Shown: positions 10,773 through 21,485 of the stretch, in pieces
Position numbering within the stretch: position 1 is the first letter of the stretch
How the letters are laid out: the number at the start of each line of letters is the position of its first letter
Origin: Megascapheus bottae
Lineage: Eukaryota > Chordata > Mammalia > Rodentia > Geomyidae
NCBI GenBank assembly: GCA_024803745.1
Contig: JANJXV010000037.1
Span: forward strand, 3,967,001-4,031,000
Direction of reading: 5' to 3'
DNA length: 64,000 nt
Program-made: the position numbers and the translations under genes
Notes under the pieces: generated by a model
Told to the model about the DNA's origin: nothing
What the model saw: the letters and a program-made list of their open reading frames with translations, nothing else
Databases searched by the model: none

Positions 10773-11238
10773 TAAACAACAATTTCAAAGACAAACAATA
10801 AAAGATCTTAAAGATATATTTGCCGGTTAAATGTCATGTAGATAATTAGCTACTCATAAGAAAGACTAAAAATTAGTTTCCTATTTTATATGATACAAAA
10901 AAGCAATACTTCTAAGCATTATATGGGGATTATTTTTTTTAGAAAAATGCATAGGAATATCTTAATTTCTCTTCAAATTAAATGTAGAAAAAGAAATGCA
11001 GTCCCATCTATTTTGTCAGAGATTTTGATCCCGACTTGTAATTACAATGCTCAACTATAGCAGAGCATGGATTGGAGACATAAGTGGTCAGATTGGTGGT
11101 GGGGTCAAAGGGTCAAGGGTAAATCATGAAAGCCATGACTACCAGACAATGATGAGGATTATGAGCAACACTCAGGACGCTTCATGCATGAGGACACTTT
11201 ATGCTAGTATCAGACATGCTTTCAGATACCTGAAGTTG
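10773..11238. other. Unique sequence
   Basis: AT-rich, no repeat recognised. It may hold more of the old L1 that follows, but I cannot align it. Confidence 0.4.
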
Positions 11239-11239
11239 T

Positions 11240-11992
11240 CCTTTGGAAGAATGCTTGTCAAGAATAACCAATCATCCAATTCATACATGGGCAGATGAAC
11301 TGAACAAAAAGACTCATGGAGCCATGTTCAACATCCTTGAGTATAAAGTCAATGCAAATCCAAACTGCCTTAAGATTCCATCTTACCAGCATCAGAATGG
11401 TCATCATCAAGACCAAACACCACAAATGCTGTGGAACCTGGTGGAGGAAGTCCTTATACACTGTTGGTGAAAATGTAAAATGGTACAATCACGATGGAAG
11501 TCAGCAGGAAGGTTCCTTAAAAACTATATAGAGAACTACAGTATGATCCATATCTTTAAATATATGCTGAGGGATATTTAAAGATATGGAAAGTAATGTG
11601 TGTTGAAATGGACACATCTTTGCATATCCATGTCCATAGTAGCATTATTTAAAATAGCCTATCTATGAAGTCATCTTAAGTGCCTACTGACAGATGAATG
11701 AATAAAGAAGATGTCGTATATGCAGGTAATGGAGTCTGATTCAGCCATAGATGCCATGGAAATTATGTTGTAAGACGATGATTCAACATGTTAAGAGCAA
11801 TTAGCTAGCCTTAGAAAGACAAATGAAAATTGCATGTTTCCTTTAATAGGTATAATCTATATCTAAAAAATAATGACATGAATGTAAGAAGGGGACTGTT
11901 GGCAGGGAGGGGTGAATATAATTGAAATACATATGCATATAAGAAATCCCCTTGAATAATTAATATACACCAACTTTTTAAAATAATAAAAG
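11240..11992 (+). pseudogene. Old L1 3' end: ORF2 C-terminus plus 3'UTR
   Basis: The plus-strand frame encodes RFHLTSIRMVIIK (11367-11405 region), the conserved region just upstream of the L1 ORF2 cysteine motif. HKCCGTWW follows where NRCWRGC is usual. Frameshifts break the rest. The DNA beyond still follows the L1 order (GATGAATGAATAAAGAAGATGT, then GTAATGGAGTCTGATTCAGCC) and closes with an AATAATAAAAG tail. This is an ancient, non-functional copy and one of the few plus-strand L1 pieces here. Confidence 0.8.
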
Positions 11993-12477
11993 GACAGTGT
12001 TGACAAAAGCAAGGTATAAAGGCAGAGAAGAGATGGTGAGAAGCTGGACTGATTCAGATACATGATAAGGGGTGGGGTTTAGAGCTATGAAAGACAAAGC
12101 ACTGCTGGGAACTACTTCATGTGCATTAGCCTTTTCCTGACCCATTAAATTAGCCACCTCGAAATACAAAGTTTATGGGGTAGGAGACATAAATAGAGAA
12201 ACCTAAAGCCCAGTCTGCTGATAGAGTTAACCACTTCACTATTTGAAATCTCCATTTCTAGGGAGATGCAATTTCAGGAAGTAAGAGTAAGCCTAGAGAG
12301 AAGAGACAAGACCAGAGAACTATGTATGCGAATAGCTGGGGTCTTAGTTGTCCAGTTAGTGCCACCTTTTTGAGTAGACACAATGGAAGCTCTTTATGTG
12401 TTAGGAAATGCTTCTCTCCAGCACCCAAACAGGCAGGGAAGTTCATTGTTTAGGAAAATGAGAGTATTAGGAACCAG
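11993..12477. other. Unique sequence
   Basis: No recognised feature. Confidence 0.45.
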
Positions 12478-12536
12478 TGCCTTGAACAAAAAGCTATGGG
12501 ACAGTACCCAGGCCTCGAGTTCAAGTTCTGGTTCTG
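12478..12536 (+). mobile_element. SINE right-monomer 3' end
   Basis: CCTTGAACAAAAAGCTATGG, GACAGTACCCAGGCC and GAGTTCAAGTTCTGGTTCTGA match the last ~60 bases of the shared right module, directly upstream of the (AC)n tail. Confidence 0.7.
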
Positions 12537-12672
12537 ACACACACACACACACATACACACACACACACACACAAAGAAAAGAGAGGGAGGGGGGAGAAGG
12601 GGTGGAGGAGACAGGAGGGGAGGGGAGAGGAGGGGAGGGGAGAGGAAAGGAAAGGAGAGGAGAGGGAGAAGT
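12537..12672. repeat. (AC)n followed by G-rich purine tract
   Basis: (AC)n with one TA break (12537-12573), then about 100 bases of GGGGAGGGGAGAGG-type purine sequence to 12672. Many G3-G4 runs on the plus strand give G-quadruplex and triplex potential. This is the degenerate tail of the preceding plus-strand SINE fragment. Confidence 0.95.
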
Positions 12673-13320
12673 TTTTTTTTTTTGTTCACATCTGTTGGAT
12701 GAAATAGTATTATTGTTTCCTTTAGTAGGGTTGAATTGGAGACCAAATACGCAGATTTAAAAGAAGATATCCTTAAGAATTGCCTAGAATAGGAGAGCTA
12801 AATTTGGGGCAGAAACTAACAAAAAAGTTATTATTTATTAAGTTTTTATGGCTTTGGTGTCAGTATTCTTCTGAGAATAACCCCTTTTAAGGTGGATAAT
12901 GGGAATCACAGTCATATCAGCATATCATATCATTGATATAAAATGTATTTAAGTATCCTGGCTAGGGGAATGGCTGTGTAACGTCTCTGAAATGGAATAC
13001 AATTTCAAAAGAATCCCTATGTTCAAAGGACTGAGATTACTTTGGCATAGCCTATCAGGCTCTACTCTGAAACTCTGAGAATCAAGCTACACAGATGGCA
13101 TGATGTTGTATCAAAAGGCTTTCTGGGATAGGTTAAATGCTGGAAGAAGGATCTGAGTCTTGCTGTAAAAGGAAACTAGGGAGTGAATTATTAGACATGA
13201 AAGCAAAATCAGGAAATATGTGACATGTTCTACAAATTAATGGCAGGTGAAGAAATGTAACTCAAAATATGAATCCTTATTGACTAAGTTGAATTGACTC
13301 ATTCCCTGTAGCCACTATTT
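12673..13320. other. Unique sequence
   Basis: No recognised repeat or gene. Confidence 0.45.
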
Positions 13321-13321
13321 T

Positions 13322-13432
13322 CAGCCAGGTAGAGTGGTATGCACCTAGAATTCCAGATATTTGGAAGGGTTAAGCAAAGAGGCTTCATGTCTGAGACCAG
13401 CTGGGCCTACAAGAGGGAACCCAAAATACAAT
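13322..13432 (+). mobile_element. B1-like monomer
   Basis: CAGCCAGGTAGAGTGGTATG, CACCTAGAATTCCAGATATT and CTGAGACCAGCTGGGCCTAC follow the 7SL-derived B1 order. No right module follows, only an A-rich tail (CCCAAAATACAATTTTAAG). A decayed stand-alone B1. Confidence 0.7.
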
Positions 13433-13520
13433 TTTAAGAGAAAATAATCTCCTTTTACAGATAAAGAAAGTTAGAATCAAAATAAGAACTTAGCACTGTT
13501 CTATTCTAATGGAGAGTCTA

Positions 13521-13736
13521 TTTTTTTGTGGGTCATGGGGCTTGAACTCTGGGCCTGGGCACAGTCTCTGAGCTACCACCCTACCCCTTGAGCCACAACA
13601 CCACTTCTGGTTTTCTAGTGGTTAATTGGAGATAAGAGTCTCATGGTCTTTAGTGCAAGGGCTGGCTTTGAACCACAATCCTCAGATCTCAGCCTCCTGA
13701 GTAGCTAGGATTACAGGTGTGAGCCTGCACCTGACT
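13521..13736 (-). mobile_element. B1-Geo composite SINE
   Basis: Full-length composite: T7 tail, CATGGGGCTTGAACTC, CCACTTCTGGTTTTCTAGTG, GGTTAATTGGAGATAAGAGT, and CAGCCTCCTGAGTAGCTAGG at the 5' end. One of the better preserved copies. Confidence 0.9.
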
Positions 13737-13739
13737 ATG

Positions 13740-15140
13740 TGGAGATTTTTGAAGTTAAATGGCAAACCATTTGACATCCCTACCCCCATACCTCCACTGT
13801 TTTAACAGCAAACAGGTATTCAGACCTCTGATTATCAACCACTTATGGCAATAGAGAAACTGCTCAATGGAGGACACTGATGAGAACATTGCGAAAATTT
13901 CAGAGTGGTTCAGGAGACAGATGTAGAGAAATTAGGAGTTCAGGCACCAGACAAAGTACCAAATCCCAGCTCTATCCTCACCGGTTTCACAGCTTTCACA
14001 AAACATAGCTGAGCTTCAGTTTCCTCCTGTGTGCCCTGAACTTTATGAGACATGGCTGACCAAGAAATGTTGTCTTTTGAGAGGATGAATTGAGCTGATG
14101 AATAAACACTATTGAACACAAGAGAGAACACACATGACCATCAGACCTGATGGTGTGATGGCGTCACGTGGTGGACTCAGAATCCATGTGGTGGGGGTTA
14201 ATTACATAATCATTAACTCCTCTGAAGGTATTTGTAAAATGATCTGCCAAACTAAAACTCATCCCCGTTCCTAGAACCATTTTGCTTTTGATTTCTTTTA
14301 TATAACCTGGGCTACCTTTTCCTTTTCTGTTTCTTTTATTTTTTTTTGTGGGAGGAGAGAAGAAGGAGTAGGATCCTGCAAGAAAGCATGCCACATTGCG
14401 GTTATTTCTGTTTTCTCACAAGCTAGGCTGGAAGGCAAGTTAAGGAAGCACGTACACCCACACAAAGGAGCTGGCTGCTCTAGTGTGAGGAGGGATCTGT
14501 ACCAACGAGGTGAGTGCAAAAACAAACCCAACATGAATCATGCTTTGATTATATCTCTTTCCTGTAGTGGGTGCACTCTTTCCCTCATCTGAATAACAAC
14601 AACAACAACAACAAAAGTAGAACATTTGGTGTGAAAAAGACAGTGGTAAGAAAGACATGTTTGGACAGCTCTTTCACACAGTCCCTGAAGCCTTCAACTC
14701 TTCTCCAGCATAACAAGCCAGACTGGAGATCAACCTCAAATCTTAACATCAAAGAGCACAGATACTAAAGTACAGGTTTCCGTTGGGGTACACTAGGCTA
14801 CTCTTCAGTCGTCCATTCTGAGTAGGAGATCATCAGAGACATGGGAAATTGCCCTGCTATTATTCAGGCCAAAGACATAGAGTAGAGAGATGCAGCTCTG
14901 GTTGTATTTGCTTCTTAAAGAAAACACAAGTGGATGGCTTGTCACTATTCCAGTCTTTATTTCAAAAAGATTGAGTCATTAGTTCATCAGATTCATTAGG
15001 AGCTTTTTACAGTCTCAAATCATCAATGAATGGACTCAAAACAATTGTAATAGCGAACTGCTAACTCCCCCTTAGGCATTATAGCATAAATATTTCATTT
15101 ATTCATTTTTCATAAACACTTACATTTTATTTTCTGGTTA
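13740..15140. other. Unique sequence with (AAC)n at 14594-14615
   Basis: About 1.4 kb of unique DNA. It contains a short (AAC)n run and a T/G run at 14335-14349. Open frames of 63-78 residues show no known domain. The frame near 14440 that encodes a run of Cys is only the (GTT)n complement of the AAC repeat. Confidence 0.5.
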
Positions 15141-15147
15141 CTCTCTC

Positions 15148-15173
15148 TATATATATATCATATATATATATAT
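15148..15173. repeat. (TA)n microsatellite
   Basis: TATATATATATCATATATATATATAT-type run with one C interruption. Confidence 0.9.
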
Positions 15174-15714
15174 TAAAGTACATTACAAAGGTGCTGCCAT
15201 TCAACAAAGCAGTTTCTGAGTACAGTGTATCTCGACACACGTCAACCTCCCATTCTTCACAGCTCTACTTCTTTTCCCAGTATCTTTAATTGTGTGGGAT
15301 ATACATTGAATTTTGTGACTGTATTCTCTCCCCCTTTCTCTCTTCCTCCTCTCTCCCGTTGATCCCACTTTCTTACTTTCAATTATTCATTTATGGTACT
15401 TATTTTTCAACCCTGATATTTGAATAGGAATACTATGTAAGTGTTTATTCATATTTTTCTTTGTTTACTTGTCCTGTGATAATGTGAGACTTTCTTCTCT
15501 TTGATTTGTATTAATTATTGTAAATAATTATAATATTTTATAATTATATGTAGCATATGTAGTGTATATATTTTACAATTATTTTAATTACTGTGTTCCA
15601 AAGATATGAAAAATAGTGTAATAAACACCAAGTTCACAAAATTCGTTAAGAAAGTTAACCACATGGCCAATTCAGTTGAAATTCTGTTCATTCTCCTGTA
15701 ATGATAAATTAAAA
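15174..15714. other. AT-rich sequence, possible old L1-like C/T tract
   Basis: A pyrimidine-rich stretch at 15325-15370 (CTCTCCCCCTTTCTCTCTTC) resembles the complement of an L1 3'UTR G-rich tract, but flanking L1 landmarks are missing, so I do not call it. The remainder is AT-rich and unassigned. Confidence 0.35.
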
Positions 15715-16448
15715 TTTTGTTAGCTTTTTTATTTAAAAAAATTAATTTTGAGGATAATGTATAGAGGGGTTACAGTTGCATTTGCCAAGTAGAGGTGCAT
15801 TACTTCTCAAACATGGATATTCCTTTTCATGATTTGTCCCATTTCCTTCCTTCACCCCTTCCCAATCATCTTGCTTTTCCCCCTTCCCTTTCCTATTTCA
15901 AATAAATAAATAAATAAATACCAGGTAACAAAGTCAGATACAGTAACAATATGAGATTACCCAAAGGGCAACGGAGAAGAGAAATGACATAGTACATTAA
16001 GAACAACAATCATTCAAGAAAAACTCTTTTTTCCACAGCCTAGAGATCCTTTCACTTGGTCTCATCCTATATCACTTTATGTACCCAGGTTTGCACTACT
16101 TTATTCCTAGGAGAGTTCTAGATGAGTACTAATTATGACAAATGAGGGAAGCCATTGAGCCTATGTTCCTTTGGGTCTGGTTTACTTCACTTAATATGAT
16201 TTTTTCCAACTCTTTCCATTTCCTTACAAATGGGGCGATGTCATTCTTTCTGACAGCAGCATAGAATTCCACGGTGTATACGTACCGTACCACATCTTCT
16301 TGATCCATTCATTTACTGAGGGCCACCTGGTTGGTTCCATATCTTTGCAATGGTAAACAGTGCTGCATTGAACATCATTGTGCTAGTGGATTTAGTATGC
16401 CATTGTTTCTGGATGATTGGGTAAATGCCAGAGAGTGGAATTGCTGGG

Positions 16449-17558
16449 TCACAGGGGAGCTCTGTTTAGTCTTTTGAGGAATCGCTGTACTACTTTCCAT
16501 AGTGGTTGAACGAGTTTATACTCCCACCAGCAGTGTAGTAGTGATCCCTCCTGGCCACATCCCCTCCAGCATCTGTTGTTATTAGTTTTCTTGATCCTGG
16601 CCATTCTAACTGGAGTGAGGTGGAATCTTAGAGTTGCTTTGATTTGCATTTCTTTTATGGAGATATGTCGAGCATTTCTTCATGTGTCTATAGGCCATTC
16701 TTATTTCATCTTCAGAGAAGTCTCTCTTTAAGTCTTTAGCCCATCTTTTAAAGAGATGGTTGTTTCTTTGAAGATTTGTTTTGGAGTGATTCAACTTTTT
16801 AGCTACAGATATATTTAGATATGAGGCCTTTGTCTGTAGTATGGTTAGTGAAGATCTTCTCCCACTCTGTGGGCTTTCCATTTAACTTGCTAGGTATGTC
16901 CTTTGCCATACAGAAGCTCTGCAGTTTAATGCAGTCTCACTTATCCAAATTTTCTTTAATTTGTTGTGTTTCTGGGTCTTTATTATGAAAGTTTCAACCT
17001 GTTCCAAGGAGACCTAGTGTATCTCCTATTACTTCTTGTAAAGTTTTCAGTGTATCTGCTTTTACCTCAAGGTCTTTGATCCATTTGGAATTAATCCTGG
17101 TGTAGAGTGACAAAGAAGGATCCAACTTTAGTTTTCTGCAGGTGCTTAACCAATTCTGCCAGCACCACTTGTTGAAGAGGCTATCTTTCTTCCATTCATT
17201 TTTTTGGCTCTTTTATCAAAGATTAGATGGTCATAGGTCTGCGGGTTGATTTCTGGGTCTTCAGTTTTATTCCATTGGTCCTCAGGCCTGTTCTTGTGCC
17301 AGTACCAAGCTGTTTTGGTTACTATAGCTCTGTAATAGAGTCTAAAGTTTGATATTGAAATTCCTCCTGTGCTGTTCTTTCTGCTAAGAATTGATTTTGC
17401 TATGCAGGGTCTTTTATTATTCTATATGAAATTTTAGATTGCTTCTTTTATGTCCTTAAAGAATAACACTGGGTTATTGATGGGTATTGCACTGAATTTG
17501 TAGATAGCCCTTGACGGGATTGCCATTTTCATGATGCTAATTCTTCCAATCCAGGAGC
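16449..17558 (-). pseudogene. L1 ORF2 C-terminal region (broken)
   Basis: Frames on the minus strand encode [20 protein letters not shown] followed by [11 protein letters not shown], the conserved cysteine/CW region near the L1 ORF2 C-terminus (16520-16610). GLVSKY/LN-rich segments (16606-16881) and SWIGRISIMKMA-like coding (17520-17558) also occur. The cysteine motif is readable, but several stops and frameshifts separate the blocks, so no protein is possible. Coding order is right to left. Confidence 0.85.
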
Positions 17559-17561
17559 ATT

Positions 17562-17580
17562 ATGAATTAGAGTCCAAAAA
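17562..17580. other. 19-bp inverted filler at an L1 internal deletion
   Basis: ATGAATTAGAGTCCAAAAA is the exact reverse complement of 18457-18475 in the same L1. The left side (to about 17558) is ORF2 downstream of the RT active site. The right side (from about 17581) is ORF2 upstream of it. The intervening ~200 codons are missing. The 18457 copy sits where ordinary L1 sequence is expected, so the 17562 copy is the insert. Confidence 0.75.
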
Positions 17581-17639
17581 GCTTTAGCTTTTCACCAGTA
17601 TAAGGCTAGCTGTAGGTTTGTCGTACTGAGAGCCTTTAT

Positions 17640-18345
17640 TATACTGAGGATTGTTCCATGATTCCTAGTTTCTCCAGAGCTTTTAGAATAAAGGGCTGTT
17701 GGATCTTGTCAAATGCCTTTTCTGCATCTTTTGAGACAATCATGTGATTCTTGTCCTTGCTCCTGTTGATGTATTGAATTGTAATGATTGACTTGTGTAT
17801 GTTGAACCAGCTTTGTATCCCTGTGATGAATCCAGTTTGATCATAGTGTATAATTTTTTGATAAGTTGTTTCAGACGGTTGACCAGTATTTTGTTGAGAA
17901 GTTTTGCATCAATATTCATCAAAGAAATAGGTCTATAGTTCTTTTTCTTTGATGAGTTCCTGTCTGGTTTCAGGATGAGGGTTATGGTGGCTTCATAGAA
18001 TGAATTTGGCAAAGAGGCTTCATTTTCAATTTCGTTGAACAGCTTGTGGAGTATTGGTGTGAGCTCGGCTTTGAAGGTCTTATAGAATTCAGTTGTGAAT
18101 CCATGAGGTCCTGGGCTTTTCTTGGATGGAAGGTCTCTTACTGCCATTTCTATTTCAATACTTGCAATAGGTCTGTTTAGTTGGTTTAGGTCTTCTTCGT
18201 TCAGTTTGGGTATATTAATACTGGCTAGACTTTTAGCCATCTTTTCTAGATTCTTAAAATCGTTGGCATAAAGGTTTGAAAAGTATTCCCTTGTAATGCT
18301 CTGGATCTTGGTAATTTCTGTCGTGATATTTCCATTCTTGTCCAT
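17640..18345 (-). pseudogene. L1 ORF2 reverse-transcriptase N-terminal part
   Basis: A 201-residue minus-strand frame (17740-18345) contains SPGPHGFTTEFYKTFKAELT, SFYEATITLILKPD and [19 protein letters not shown], which are RT fingers/palm landmarks of L1. It continues in another frame with [18 protein letters not shown] (17640-17730). The FADD/YADD catalytic block is lost in the deletion at 17560-17590, so the enzyme is dead. GPH replaces the usual GPD. Confidence 0.93.
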
Positions 18346-18988
18346 GATTTTGTTTATTTGGGTGTACTACTTTTTTCCTAAGATTTGCTAAGGGTCTGTC
18401 AATTTTGTTAATTTTTCAAAGAGCCAACTCCTTGTTTTGCTGATTCTTTCTATGGATTTTTGGACTCTAATTCATTTACTTCTGCTTTAATTTTTATCAT
18501 TTGCTTTCTTCTACTGAAACTGGGATTGGTTTGCTGCTCTTTTCCTAAAGCATAAGGTACACCGTTAAATCATTGGTTTGAGGTTTTGTTAATGTAGGCT
18601 GTCAGAGCTATAAATTTTCCTCTGAATACTGTCTTTGCTGTGTCTCAAAAGAGCTTGTATTTTGTGTGCTTCTCTTTGTTGAATTCTATAAACTGTTGAA
18701 TTTCTGTTCTGATCTCCTCAATGACCCATTGGTGAATAAACAACGTGCTCTTCAATCTCCATGAGTTACAGGGTTTTCATTGGTGAAGAATGGTGTCTGG
18801 TTTCAATTTTATGCAGTTGTGGTCTGAGAGAATGCAGGGAATAATTTCAGTGTTTCTGAATTTGCACACGTTTGCTTTTTTCCCTAAAATGTGGTCTATT
18901 TTAAAAAAATGTTTTATGTGCTGCTGAAAAAATCTATATATTCTGGTGTTGCTGGGTGGAATAATCCGCAGATATCTGTTAGATCTGG

Positions 18989-19260
18989 TTAGTCTATGTG
19001 ATTGTTCAATTCTGAGGTTTCATTGTTGAATGTTTGCCTGCTTGATCTGTCCAAGTCCCCAACAATCACTGTGTTTGCATCTACATGTGGTTTTAGTATA
19101 AGTAACATTTGTTTGATGAAGTTGGGTGCTCCGGCATTAGGTGTATAGATATTTAGGATGGTTATATCCTCCTGAAGGAGTGGTTTTTTTGGAGGGTAAA
19201 CTTGTGTCTCCACTGAATTTGGGATCCAGATGCTTTATGAAGTCTATCTCCTGTGTTTTG
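18989..19260 (-). pseudogene. L1 ORF2 endonuclease fragment
   Basis: The minus-strand frame at 18989-19213 encodes QEDITILNIYTPNAGAPNFI and VIVGDLDRSS, aligned with the apurinic endonuclease-like domain of L1 (usual NIYAPN and GDFN). Asn of the GDFN motif is replaced by Asp. The catalytic N-terminal half of the domain is missing, since the sequence passes into 5'UTR-like DNA. Confidence 0.85.
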
Positions 19261-19261
19261 G

Positions 19262-19997
19262 CTTAGTTGAGTTTTCCAGTCAGTTCGCTTGATTGGACAA
19301 AAAAAGTTCTGCCTTACAGACACAAGGTCTTTGTGACTGCCAACCCAGGTTAATTTACTAGCAGGGTGATGAGCTTTATGTGTCCTGCAGGAGAAAGTTG
19401 GCTGTTTTCAGTGGATTGAATGAGAATGGAGTTGTATTCTATCTGGAGTACATGGCAAGCTTCAGAACTCACTCTGATCCAGTGGGGCCACTATTGTTTT
19501 ATCCAGTTCAGCAGAGAGCCTGAGGTGAAGCTGCCTCTGGCTCTGTTTATTGGGAAGGAAAGCTGCCCTGCCCAGGAAGGAACTGCTTCCTCCAGGGCAG
19601 GGAATCAATTGCCTGGCTAAGCTGACACTTGTCTGACCCTTTGCCCTTTTGAGAGATGGCACTGAGCATACAATTTCTCAGGCTGCAATGATATGCTAGT
19701 TGGTCTGGCAGGGTCTTTTCCAGTAGCTAAGATGGTACTGCTGTTGGCTGGTGGAGAAGGAGCTCCCTTCCCAATGCCGTTGTGCACTGAGCAGGAGTGA
19801 GAGCATCAAGGCTCAAAGCTGTCTTCTTGTGCAGGCTGCCTGACTTTTCCCCCTCTGACTGATCTCTGTGCTACTACAGGTTACTTAGAATCATTCTTAA
19901 GCTATAAACGTTCTGCTACGATGCTAAAACTGGGATCTTGGTGAGAGCTCAGAAAAACTCACCCTGAACTGCTGCCATCTTCCCAGAATCTGGCCTT
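19262..19997 (-). promoter_or_regulatory. L1 5'UTR-like region
   Basis: GC-richer than its surroundings and without an L1 protein frame. At its outer end the plus strand reads GCTGCCATCTTCCC (19971-19984), the complement of an AAGATGGC YY1-type site, as found at the start of many mammalian L1 promoters. It is joined to the endonuclease fragment, so ORF1 and the ORF2 start are deleted. Promoter activity is not shown by sequence alone. Confidence 0.65.
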
Positions 19998-20016
19998 TTG
20001 TTCTTTTTAAGAAGGT

Positions 20017-20265
20017 AGCCAGACACCCACCATGGCTCACACCTGAAACTTGAAATACTAGGTACGCAGAAAGCTGAGATCTGAGTATCATGGTTCTAAG
20101 TCAGCCCAGGAAGAAAAGTCCATGAGACTCTGATCTCCACTTAACTACCAAAAGCTATAACTGAGGCTGTGGCTCAAGTGGTATAGCACAAGTCTTGAGG
20201 AAATAAAACTTCAAGTATAGCATTCAGGCTTTGAGTGTAAGCCCCCAGACCTGTACAAAGTAAAG
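20017..20265 (+). mobile_element. B1-Geo composite SINE
   Basis: CACCATGGCTCACACCTGAA, GTCCATGAGACTCTGATCTC and GCTCAAGTGGTATAGCAC, then GTAAGCCCCCAGACC. Complete but well diverged. It lies immediately beyond the 5' end of the L1. Confidence 0.85.
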
Positions 20266-20519
20266 AGTAAGAAAAATATTCATCTTGTATATAATCTTTA
20301 TTGGCTCCATATGCTTTCACAACACATTTATGTGTCTTAAGTAGTTTTAAAAATAATTTATCTTAATATAACATGGTTAAAGTAGGGAGAAATGTATTAA
20401 AAAAAGTTCCTGCTTCCTACACAGGCAGAGAGTTGAAGGCTCCTGCTTCAAATATTTTTAGCATTATTTTGCTTATTTTTAAATCTCCTAATATAAATTG
20501 GATACTTTTTTACTTTTTT

Positions 20520-21010
20520 TTTCAATTTTGTTCTGTTTTTGTGCAAGTACTTGAACTCACGGATCTGGCTTTAAAAAAAACTGGTTTAGATTGACAGACT
20601 TTTATTTATTTTAACTTTTATTTATTTATTTTATTGAAAAGGTGATGAGCAGGAGGGTATACAGGTACATAAATAAAGTAATGAGTCCTTTTTTGTTTGT
20701 TTGTTGTTTTATTCTAAATCAATCTGAGTACATTTGTTTTTAAATGCTGTTACCCCATCCCTCATTTTCTCCTGCTTACCCATCCCTACTCTTTTTCCCT
20801 TCCAAGCTGTTCATATAGCTTGGCTTTTTTGCTCAAGGCTTGTGCTCTGTCACTTGAACTATAGATTCAATTCTTGTTTTTTGAGGGTTAATTGGAGATA
20901 AATGTCTCTTGCATCTACCTGCCTGGAATGTCTTCAACCCTTGATCCTCAGATCCCTTCAATCTGCTATTTACAAGGATTACAAACAAGCAGAAGCCACT
21001 GTACCTTGCT
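20520..21010 (-). mobile_element. Old B1-Geo-related SINE split by an L1 3' end
   Basis: The tail side (GTACTTGAACTCACGGATCT, about 20530-20575) and the rest (CTTTTTTGCTCAAGGCTTGT from 20825 to about 21010) are the two parts of one element of the subfamily at 10233. About 240 bases of L1-like and T-rich sequence separate them. Order and orientation are preserved across the gap, which supports a nested insertion. Confidence 0.7.
20595..20812 (-). mobile_element. L1 3'UTR fragment nested in a SINE
   Basis: T/A-rich start, TATTGAAAAGGTGATGAGCA and GTACATAAATAAAGTAATGAG, then a C-rich region (TACCCCATCCCTCATTTTCT). This matches the L1 3'UTR layout of 42628-42720. It interrupts the old SINE at 20520-21010. 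Confidence 0.65.
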
Positions 21011-21389
21011 TCAGTTTTTCTAGAACTTGCATTTTTCCCTTCAGTGGAACATTTTTTCAGATCCATCCATGTCAATGCTTGCAGCTATATTTTGATTAGT
21101 GCTACAACATTTGATTTTTATGTACATACCACAAATAAATGTCTACCCACCAGGTAACAGAATTGCATAGAGAAGTCTCCTAGTTTGTTTCTGAGGAAGA
21201 AGATTTATATTCCTAAAAGTCGAATGATAGAGTGATTTGAGTAGGAATATCCTCCCTTTTTCTGATGTGTTGTCAAATTTTTCCTCAAAGGGCTGTATTC
21301 ATTGACATCCATCAAAATGTAAAATATCCTAATGGTTCAACTCCTGCCAGATTTACATTTTTTTTCTATTTTGCAGGAGTCAAATGGAT

Positions 21390-21485
21390 ATGCATTTTTT
21401 AAAAATTTTATAAAGTTTATCTGCAGAGGGGTTACAGTTGCATAGGTCAGACAAAGAAGATATTTCTTTTTGGATAATGTCACCC
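21390..21485 (-). mobile_element. L1 3'-terminal fragment
   Basis: TTTTATAAAGTTTATCTGCA, GAGGGGTTACAGTTGCATAG and ATAATGTCACCC match the terminal 3'UTR block of the L1 at 15725 and the fragment at 42628. Only about 95 bases are recognisable. Confidence 0.7.

Larger units (their letters stand above)
15725..19997 (-). mobile_element. L1 (LINE-1) copy with 5' and 3' ends but large internal deletions
   Basis: About 4.3 kb against the usual 6-7 kb. From its 3' end (left): GGGGTTACAGTTGCATTTGC, the C-rich complement of the 3'UTR G tract, an (AAAT)n run at 15899-15920, ORF2 C-terminal region, RT N-terminal region, endonuclease fragment, then GC-richer 5'UTR-like sequence. The right end reads, on the minus strand, CTGGGAAGATGGCAGCAG, resembling the start of mammalian L1 5'UTRs with their YY1 site. 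ORF1 is not found. TTTTGTTAGCTTTTTTA (15715) and TTTTGTTCTTTTTAAG (about 19995) are a possible imperfect target duplication. Confidence 0.88.

Noticed and set aside
15325..15370. C/T-rich stretch as another L1 3'UTR
   Set aside because: The G-tract complement is suggestive, but the GGTTACA and GGTGCAT landmarks that identify L1 3' ends elsewhere are absent.
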